This document shows positions 56,601-64,000 of a stretch of 64,000 nt of DNA, one piece after another. The translations under genes and the position numbers were made by a program. Below the pieces are notes generated by a model, which had not been told where the DNA came from, did not search any database, and was given only the letters and a program-made list of their open reading frames with translations. Source of the stretch: Allium sativum (taxonomy: Eukaryota > Streptophyta > Magnoliopsida > Asparagales > Amaryllidaceae); the NCBI GenBank assembly GCA_030737875.1, contig CM060912.1, positions 261,998,231 to 262,062,230 on the forward strand, given 5' to 3'. Positions within the stretch are counted from its first letter, which is position 1. Each line of letters starts with the position of its first letter.

Positions 56601-58108
56601 CGCTTCGGAGGTAAGCCCTTCACCTCCTCAAACACATCCGAGTATTCCCGGACCACTCTTACAGATCGCAAACTCTCGACTGAAGCGTCAAGCGATTCAA
56701 GATAACTTAGCATAACAGAATCCATGGGATTACAAGAGATCTCGAGAGTGTTACCCAAGCGGGTCATGAGCCTAACAACTCTCCTTTCGCAATCAAGAAC
56801 GGCACCATTACTGGATAACCAGTCCATGCCCAAAATCAACCCATAGCCCGTGAAGCCCAAAACAAAAGCATCACATCTAAACTCAACGCTCAGTATAGAA
56901 ATCTTCAAACCCAAACATATCATGGACAAATAAGTGGAGCCCCGAATTGGGTTTGAAACAACCAAGGGATCATCTACTAGACTGGTGTCTAAGTGCAGTG
57001 ACTCAACTAATGATGATGAGATAAACGAATGCGATGCGCCAGAGTCAAACAATGTACGGACATGATGATCAAATAGAAAAACCAGACTTTCAACGGAAAT
57101 AGTTCTACCTCTTACCAGAATTGGTGGAACCGCGAGATCCTGAACTTGCCCCCTTGCCTGACCCGGTGCCATAAGAGCTTGCACCTGTCCTCTTGAGGTA
57201 GATCCCGTCCTTTGCCCCTTCTTAGGGCAGTCCTTCACTAGATGCCCTGCTTCGCCATAGTGGTAGCAGCCAGTCTTCTTTTTCTTCCGACAATCTTTGC
57301 TTAGGTGGCCTGGTATCCCGCAATTGAAGCACTTCTTCTTTCCCTTGCCACCGTTGCCTTTCCCACCCTTGTTTTGCTGTTGCTGTTGAGGTCTCTTCTG
57401 ATCTCCCTTCTTCTCGGGTGCCTTATTAGCATTGGGACCCTTCTCTTCCTCATGCATGAGTGCCATGTCTACTAGCTTCTCAAAGGTGGCCCCCATAGGG
57501 ATGTGAGTCATAGCCAATCCATGCATCGGTTCATTCAAGCCCTTAACGAACCTCAAAGCCTTCTTCTCCGGTGTATTCACCATGTCTATGCCAAACCTTG
57601 CCAATTGATTAAACTTGTTGACATATTCCTTCACCGAGAGGTTTCCTTGCTTTATAGTCAAGAATCTTTCCATATACAAATTTTCCTCCGCCCTTGAGAG
57701 AAACTTTACCACAAATCTTTGCCTGAAATCCGCCTAAGAGTCAACAGGGCGTTCTCCATTAGTGACCTCCCACCAGAATGAGGCCTCTCCCTTCATTAAC
57801 CAAGCAGCTAACTTGACTTTCTTTCCTTCTTCCATCTCAAAGATATCCATCAACTCTTCCACCTCCTTAAGCCAATCTCTAGCTTCCACAAAAGTTTCTG
57901 ATCCTTGAAAAGATTTCCCTCCCAAAGCCTTAAATTCCTTGCAAGTCTTAGCAAAAGTATCCGTGCGAGGAGGAGGAGGAGGAAGATCGGGTGCTACTGT
58001 TGGTGGAGGAACATTTGCTGGACCCACAGTGGCGGCCCTAGCCTCCATCAATCTCCTATACCATACTGGTATCGTCACACCCTCCAGAAAGTTAAGATCT
58101 TCAGCCAT
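53672..58108 (-). pseudogene. gag-pol: F3 gag-pol polyprotein, one frame with three stop codons
   Basis: About 1478 codons in one phase from ATG 58106-58108 (MAEDLNFLEGVTIPVWYRRL). Domains in order: gag core ([30 protein letters not shown]), a Gln/Lys/Gly linker and two knuckles near 57330-57230 ([28 protein letters not shown] with its second Cys lost). Protease has [12 protein letters not shown] near 57030-57060. RT has [10 protein letters not shown] and [12 protein letters not shown] near 56090-56115. RNase H has [14 protein letters not shown] and [10 protein letters not shown]. Integrase has [48 protein letters not shown] and [18 protein letters not shown]. It ends with a Tekay-type chromodomain (VKVQWGEDESNATWETE) and 26 extra residues. 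Stops: TAG 57734-57736 and TAG 55895-55897, where F2 has Trp, and TAA 55460-55462 within DHK.LKYLF. No frameshift was seen. Confidence 0.93.
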
Positions 58109-58289
58109 GCTGAAACGAAAAAGGAAAGTTTCAAAACGGAGAATTCGAAAGATAAATATATGGCTATTGGGGATTATGCTTTTCTTTCAAAAACTTTTCT
58201 CTTTAAAGACATGTTTTTGAAAATACTTCTTCTAAAAATGTTTTTAGAAAAATAGTTTTCTAAAAATTTTATCTGCTCTGGTAACCTTC
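58109..58289 (-). other. F3 leader between primer site and gag start
   Basis: About 180 bases of AT-rich non-coding leader with runs of A on the element strand. No alternative upstream start with homology. Confidence 0.6.
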
Positions 58290-58301
58290 GCTCTGATACC
58301 A
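58290..58301 (-). other. Primer binding site, F3
   Basis: TGGTATCAGAGC on the minus strand, two bases inside the LTR edge at 58304. Extends as TGGTATCAGAGCGAAGGT. Confidence 0.88.
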
Positions 58302-59571
58302 CGTGTAACACCCCACACCCGCTAAGGTCACTCACTAAGGGAATGCCTTAACTTCGGTGGAGCATTTTAAGTGAATATAGAACAGAAAAATTACAACAAG
58401 ACAGATATAAATACTTGAAAATCTAAAACATCATTTCATTGCAGCAGAAGGTAAACATGTTTAGTTACAACACCATAAAGAGTCAAATACTAAATATCCA
58501 TCCTGATAAAAACATAAGTACATAATCCCACTACATATACAATAGCCATAAAAGAAAAGATAAGCTGGGCTTTACATCACGGTCCAAGCTCCAGAAGATA
58601 GATAAAGAAATCTGATCAAAGCCCACTAGTGCTAGGCCCAACCTGAGGACCTGAGGGGGAAAAAGATAAAAACAACGGGGTTAGACATAAGTCTGAGTGA
58701 GCCCTATAACTTTAACAACACAATCATTAAAGTAATTAGGGTATGATATAAACTTGGTACGGGATGACTGGGGATAAATGACTACACTAAGTAGACAACT
58801 AGACATCGGATGAACAAAGATAACGGTAAAGACGCATCTACCCACCCAAGGGTAATTACTAACTGCACCACACCAGTCATTCCTACTTAAAGTTTAATCC
58901 CACCCAAAGACTTAGAAAATTTACCCAGTAGTTTCGTGTACCCCTAGCTGACTACATAGGTGCCGTCTGCCCCTATCTCCACTAGGTGTACCCACTACTC
59001 CCCAAGCGATCGGCTCCCTATCGTAGATACCCGTGCTGGCCCCACAGTGGGGTGTATCACTCCCCAAAGTGGCAACCCGATACAACCAATGGTGCACGAC
59101 TTATACCTACACGATGCAACAACGTCTTACCTACCAGCCCGGGTCCACACACGCATATGAAACCCGTTGGACTTGCGTTGCCACCGCTAACCCGTTTTGG
59201 CCTCTTATAGTCAAGCCCAGTACGCGTGTCCCGTCCTCGACATGGTCGAGCCCAACAAGATACATATGGGTTACTGGTTGAAATGGGCCCCCACAAGCTA
59301 CCCACCTAAGCTTGTCTCTTTATCTAGTGCATCCCACTTAACCCTTTAATCATGTTTAATTACATGTTTCCACTTGGTTAAGTACTCTAATCGTATTTTC
59401 TATTGCCACCCAAGGCAACCCACTAGATTTCCACATGCCACCCAAGGAACTTACTTGATTTCCACATGCCACCCAAGGCACCCACTTAACCCTTCATGCC
59501 CCACTACATGCTTATCTGGTTAAGTGTTTCTTAATTGATTAAGAACGTAACCGTTGTAAAGACCTCTCACA

Positions 59572-59766
59572 TTAGACTATCTTTTATGACAGCTGGATTT
59601 GCCGGTTGGGTCCGGGCAGCCTTACGCCATAACCGAGTCTAACCTCGTGTCTATACACTTGTCACCTATTTAGTTTGTGCCTAAGACCTCTCACATTGGG
59701 CCAATCATTTGTAGCCGCTGGATTTGCCGGTCGGTTCCGGCAGTCTTACGCTACAAAAGGGTCCAA
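59572..59766. other. Two tandem conserved hairpins, F3 right LTR
   Basis: Hairpin 1 arms 59572-59578 / 59636-59642. Hairpin 2 arms 59696-59702 / 59760-59766. Arms are unchanged from the left LTR. The differences fall in the loops (A to G near 59591, deletion near 59739). Confidence 0.68.
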
Positions 59767-60002
59767 CCTCGTGTCTTAGTCGATTAATTACACCTAATTA
59801 ATCACCCCCATATTTCGAATTAATTTTCCCTAATTAATTCCAATTTTAACGATGTACATAATTGACTCAATTATGTCCATCCACTTTATGGTATGCATAA
59901 TCATACCAACTTCACACCATTAACATGTATATTAACCCCATCGTTCCCCACGTAATTCGCTAACATGACATAAAAGGGAAGATTCATCACAAATACAATG
60001 GG

Positions 60003-60707
60003 TTCAACTTGCATAACATTAGCATCAACATGGGTTTTAAAGGTGTCAACATGCATATAGCATCAACCCAACTAGCATAAATAATCAACCCAAACTTGCA
60101 TGAATCACATATGTCATAAAGAGGGTAACTTGCATAAGCTACTTATGTCATTCAAAGGGGTAAACTTGCATATGTATGTATGACATACAAAGGGGTTAAC
60201 TTGCATATGTATGCATATCATACCAAGGTGTAAACTTGCACATGTTACTTGCATATAATCAAACACCATACTTGCATAACATGTCATATGTGAACTTGCA
60301 TATAATCATACACCAAACTTGCATACAAATCATATATGAACTTGCATATAATCATACACCAAACTTGCATAATCATGGTGTCATAATGGATCAATGTTTA
60401 TCATAGCAATTTACATAACTAGCATCATGAACACATAGCCTAACACTTGCATAACTTGCATAACATCATGATCATATAGCATATAGCTTGCATAACTTGC
60501 ATAACATCATGAACATGTAGCATATAACTTGCATAACTTGCATAACATCATGATCTCATAGCATATGACTTGCATAACTTGCATAACATCATGAACATGT
60601 AGCATATAACTTGCATAACTTGCATAACATCACAAACACATAGCACATAACTTGCATAACTTGCATAACATCCCAAACACATAGCATATGATAACATAAT
60701 CTTGCAT
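60003..60707. repeat. AACTTGCATA-based array, F3 right LTR
   Basis: Same organisation as 51733-52437 with a handful of substitutions and no change in unit number that I could see. Confidence 0.85.
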
Positions 60708-60949
60708 TGATCCACATTCATAGCCATAACCTCATTATATCCTATCATAATCATTTCAATAATTGGTCATTAAGGCTATAGAAACTCACAACTTGTTGAT
60801 TAGCACTCCTAAGAAGAAGATTAAGTTGCTAGAGTTGATTTGAGAAGCTATCTTCCTCTTTAATTTGATGGAGGCTCCTTCAAGTTGCATTTTGATGGCA
60901 TAACGGTGTTGTATCTATTTTTAGTATGAATTAAGGTAGTCTTAGGGTG

Positions 60950-60957
60950 TATTTATA
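60950..60957 (-). promoter_or_regulatory. TATA box, F3 5' LTR
   Basis: TATAAATA on the minus strand. This is the promoter copy that would drive genomic RNA. Confidence 0.62.
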
Positions 60958-61087
60958 GATTAGTTAGGTGTTTTAGGCCATTAGATTAACCCTAAATCAG
61001 ATTAGAGCCGTTAGATCTCGTCCTAGCCACCAAGCACAACCCAAAAGCCATCAGGTTGCACCCAGGTCACACAGACAGACAGGGGGG

Positions 61088-61160
61088 GTCGACCCCTGTG
61101 TCGACCCCTGGGTCGACCCCTAGGGAGGGGGTTGACACCCATGTCGACCCTAGGGTCGAC
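61088..61160. promoter_or_regulatory. GTCGAC palindrome array, F3 5' LTR (5 sites plus one decayed)
   Basis: Sites start at 61088, 61100, 61112, 61131 (GTTGAC, decayed), 61143 and 61155 (steps 12, 12, 19, 12, 12). One 12-bp unit more than the left LTR. Confidence 0.65.
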
Positions 61161-61425
61161 TCCCTCTGCCTGGCATGAATTTTTCCCGCCTCTTCTGAAA
61201 TGTGAAATTTCTGTTTTTAAATCTGTTTTGAATTTCTGAAAACTTCTTCGGGCCTTAACTGGGTCATACAGACTCCGATTTTCGAAAACTCAGAATCTAT
61301 TTCGCGTATTTTTCCGAGACGAACGCAATGGCATAGCCCGTTTCCCCTGATTCAGATTTTAAAATTTAATTCTGCCCTGTTTTATATTATAGCAAGTTAT
61401 TCAACATACGGGGTGTTACAATAAC

Positions 61426-61708
61426 TGTCCAAATGTGTTGTACTCTGATGATTGTAAGTTTTATTTTAATCTCTCAATAAGGATTTATTTCTATATTATA
61501 TTTTGTTCCGTTGCGATGTGAGACTCTGTGTTGTGTTAGTTCTTCTTCATCTTCTTCTGTTCTAATATTTCTTTCTTTCTTATCTCAACCCTCTAATTTC
61601 TTTCTAATAACTATTTGGTGTTTTCGATACTTGAGTTTTTGGCGGTAATACGGGTTTATGTATTATTGTCGGAATTTGGGCGTCGAATTCCTTTACCGGG
61701 TCGTTACA
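61426..61708 (+). repeat. F4 5' LTR, 3' end
   Basis: Continues 49540-50031 after F3 and ends GGGTCGTTACA at 61708, immediately before a primer site. Pyrimidine-rich part near 61540-61600. Confidence 0.78.
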
Positions 61709-61709
61709 G

Positions 61710-61726
61710 TGGTATCAGAGCAATGG
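61710..61726 (+). other. Primer binding site, F4
   Basis: TGGTATCAGAGCAATGG on the plus strand, one base after the LTR end. It shows that F4 runs opposite to F1-F3. Confidence 0.88.
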
Positions 61727-63130
61727 TTTAGAAATAACTTTAGCTGTGTGGCGTAACTTGATAGAGATGGGATTAGTAATACCCTAGATTGAGTTGAGTG
61801 TGTGTGTGTGTATATATATACACACACACAGATATATATATATATATGAGAGCGCGTATTTGTAAATTTTATAGAAATGTTCTATATTGTGTTATTTGAT
61901 TGGTTCAATTTTGAACCAGCAACTGACACGATATTGTTTTGTAAAGAGGGTAAATGAAATAATTTTACCCAAATTATATTTCTGTATAGAGAAGAAATAA
62001 ATTTATCAATTATTTAGAAATTGATTTGTTTGATTGATTTGAATGGAATTCATATTGAATTAAAAGTTTGAATGGTTTAATATAACCCGAAGATATTTCA
62101 CATATGGAATTTGTGAATGAGAATTTTAATTTGAAATTAAAATGAATCAGAATTTAACTTAAAAATAAGTTAAATAAAATTTAAAGAGGAACTAGATGAT
62201 ATTTGGAATAAAAATCAGAATTTGGATTTTTAAATTGAAGTAAACTAAATTTAAAATAAATTAGTCAATTGAATATGTGGTTGAAACTTAACTTAGTTAA
62301 GTTAATATGAATATTGGAGTTAAAATATATTAATTTGGAATTTGGATATTAATTAATAATAATGAAATGGAAATCTATCTGATATAAATCGATAGATATT
62401 AAACCCAAATGAATATAATCAAGTAAATTTTGATGTTGAATATAAATTCAATTGAATGATTTGATTGGGTTGATTGTGCATTGTTTTGTGTTTGATAGAT
62501 TGGTTTTATGTATGTATATATATGTGTATATATATATATATATTCATTGGTTTAATAAAATTGTTGGACGAATTGAAAACTGAATCCCTGCATAATAATT
62601 TGAATGAATTGAATATGATTTGAAATTAATGATTTAACCCTAAATTAGCAAATAAATAATGATGATATATGTTTAGTTTTGGAGTTTTGTGTAGCTATAC
62701 TGGTAAACTAATGAATATTATTTCCTGTGAATGTTACTTTCATATTTAATCTAGGTAAGTCCAGGTGCCAGAAGGCTATGATGGTTTGTTTTGGTTGCGT
62801 AGATTGCACGTAAATTGAGCAAGTATGCACAATAGCGCTCATAAAAGGTACGCTTACGCGAAAATAGAAAATTTTGGATTTTGTTTTCCGACCGTGTGGG
62901 TCAACGTATATATATTACTTGTTCCTGCGATATCGCAGATGTCACTCCGTACCGGGGAGACTTTGCCAAATTTTTCCAAGAATTTAAAGTGTTAGAAAAT
63001 TTTCGATATTTTTGAAATTTTCATTTACAATAACGAATTGGTTTTCAATTTAAAATAAACTGGATTTTAAAGTGGATGGGGTCGTAACATTTTTCCTACC
63101 TTAGTAATTTTCGGGGACGAAATTCTTTTA
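61727..63130 (+). mobile_element. F4 interior: non-coding, about 1.4 kb
   Basis: Between primer site and polypurine tract there are only about 1400 AT-rich bases with no gag, protease, RT or integrase motif in any frame. The element is non-autonomous or internally deleted. Contains microsatellites at 61799-61850 and about 62510-62545. The pre-tract motif TTTTCGGGGACGAAATTC (63107-63124) is shared with F2 and F3 (there GGGGACGAAATCC), which points to a gypsy origin. Confidence 0.75.
61799..61850. repeat. TG/TA/CA microsatellite forming an inverted repeat
   Basis: A TG run, a TATATATA centre and a CA run (61799-61830) are self-complementary. A GA(TA)n tract follows to about 61850. Confidence 0.8.
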
Positions 63131-63142
63131 AGTGGGGAAGAA
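63131..63142 (+). other. Polypurine tract, F4
   Basis: AGTGGGGAAGAA directly before the LTR start TGTAATG at 63143. Confidence 0.75.
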
Positions 63143-64000
63143 TGTAATGTCTTGTATTTTTAGTGGTCAAATATTTAAATTATTCTATTATTTTAAATAT
63201 TTCATTTGGATTTATAAATGGTGTCATAATATATAATTCTTTTATAAAACAAAGTTTACACGTTAAATTTATACATAAATATAAATCGAGCTCGAAATGT
63301 CGCAGTAGTTCGTAATATTGAGTTTTGAACTTCAATTGAATATACAAGATCCGATATAAGTCGGATTTCTGTGAAACAAGAAACGTTTGAATTTTGTCGA
63401 TTATAATTGTCATATGAAAGAGAGAAATCAAGATTTCGTGTTATAGATTGTTAGTTATGTCCAATTCAAATTTTCAAATAGTCACTATGAAATCGTTTAT
63501 AAAATTATAGCGATTAATTTAAATATTTTAATCGATTTAAAAGGTTTTTTTTCATAACTTGTGATAACGATCAAGTTAAGCTACGAAACAAATTCCGTTG
63601 AATTCGTATTGACGTTTACAGTTAGGATAGATATATTGCTTTTTTTGGAGAACCGGGCATTTTGGTGTGCAAAATATCATTGTTTTAAATGTAAAATAGA
63701 ATAACGGATATGCATACGAACTCTGTTTTTAGTGAAACTAATTTTATTAAATATGTAATGATGAGGTGTTGTAGTGTTTCAAGTTTTAAGTTATTTGGAT
63801 TTATTTTTTGATCGTGGAAAATTTAAACGCGTGTTTTTTCACTTGTGATTTATAAAGGGCTTTTCACAAATGACCTTGGAATTCGACAAAACCTATCCCA
63901 TCGTGTTCGAAATATTTTTGTATGCTAAGATTATGAGTTTCAGCTCGATCGGGTAGCATACGTAGTAGTTTTATCGCATTACTTCACGGCAAAGTATCGT
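63143..64000 (+). repeat. F4 3' LTR, start (runs off the window)
   Basis: Begins TGTAATGTCTTG after the polypurine tract. 858 bases are visible. It shows short blocks of similarity to LTR2' (11243, 31504), but these are too diverged for the same element. It does not overlap the visible 775 bases of the 5' LTR, so the full LTR is at least about 1.6 kb if the two belong together. Confidence 0.78.

Larger units (their letters stand above)
50032..61420 (-). mobile_element. F3: complete Tekay-like Ty3/gypsy retrotransposon
   Basis: An 11389-bp element with target duplication ATAAC on both sides (50027-50031 and 61421-61425), LTRs of 3116 and 3117 bp, initiator-Met primer site, polypurine tract and a single gag-protease-RT-RNase H-integrase-chromodomain frame with three stops. 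By eye the LTRs differ at about 50 positions (about 1.5%) plus two or three small indels. It is the best preserved autonomous-type element in the window, inserted into the F4 LTR. Confidence 0.95.
58304..61420 (-). repeat. F3 5' LTR (3117 bp)
   Basis: Matches 50032-53147 end to end. Notable differences: an 11-base deletion near 60839, a one-base deletion in the second hairpin loop near 59739, and an extra GTCGAC unit near 61100. TATA box at 60950-60957. Followed by target duplication ATAAC. Confidence 0.94.

Noticed and set aside
58285..58303. TGGTATCAGAGC segments as possible tRNA-Met gene remnants
   Set aside because: Each is only the 3' complement next to an LTR edge, i.e. a primer binding site. 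There is no cloverleaf.

Overview
This window is nuclear DNA of a flowering plant (species not assignable from the sequence). It is almost entirely nested Ty3/gypsy LTR retrotransposons plus one CACTA-type transposon end. I found no intact host gene and no tRNA or rRNA gene. Most coding-like sequence lies on the minus strand and is interrupted by stops and frameshifts. The evidence for plant origin is LTRs of 1.3-3.1 kb, initiator-Met tRNA primer sites (TGGTATCAGAGC), chromodomain-bearing gypsy polyproteins of Tekay/Del type, a Tat-lineage gag-only element and a CACTACAAGAAAA terminus.

Layout. A family I call F1 occurs as a tandem array in three units. Unit A (1-12660) is gag / one LTR (1134-3376) / truncated pol (3539-6264) / unclassified flank ending in a CACTA end (10411) / a partial plus-strand LTR (11243-12660). 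Unit B (12661-32922) repeats this order at roughly 96% identity in the stretch I sampled, with the same junctions. It also carries a second Tekay-like element, F2 (18637-28018), which inserted after the duplication: unit A keeps the empty site at 7760-7764. Unit C (from 32923) begins with the same gag fragment and contains the only two-LTR F1 copy (33653-49539). Its integrase is split by a young gag-only element (36179-42821, TSD ATGTC, two 1306-bp LTRs about 1% different). F1 ends against part of another LTR (F4, plus strand). That LTR is split by the best preserved element, F3 (50032-61420, TSD ATAAC, LTRs about 1.5% different, one gag-pol frame of about 1478 codons with only three stops). 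F4 then continues as primer site, about 1.4 kb of non-coding interior, polypurine tract and the start of its second LTR (63143 to the window end).

The most interesting signals are in the LTRs of F2 and F3. One is a roughly 72-nt hairpin, tandemly doubled, whose arms differ between copies while mostly keeping pairing. The other is an array of GTCGAC palindromes at a 12-bp step, always about 130-215 bp upstream of the LTR TATA box. The window also records a relative history: F1 tandem arrangement and duplication, then F2 in unit B followed by a deletion joining F1 pol flank to the F2 LTR, the gag-only insertion in unit C, and F3 in F4. Identities and counts given here are by-eye estimates, not computed alignments.
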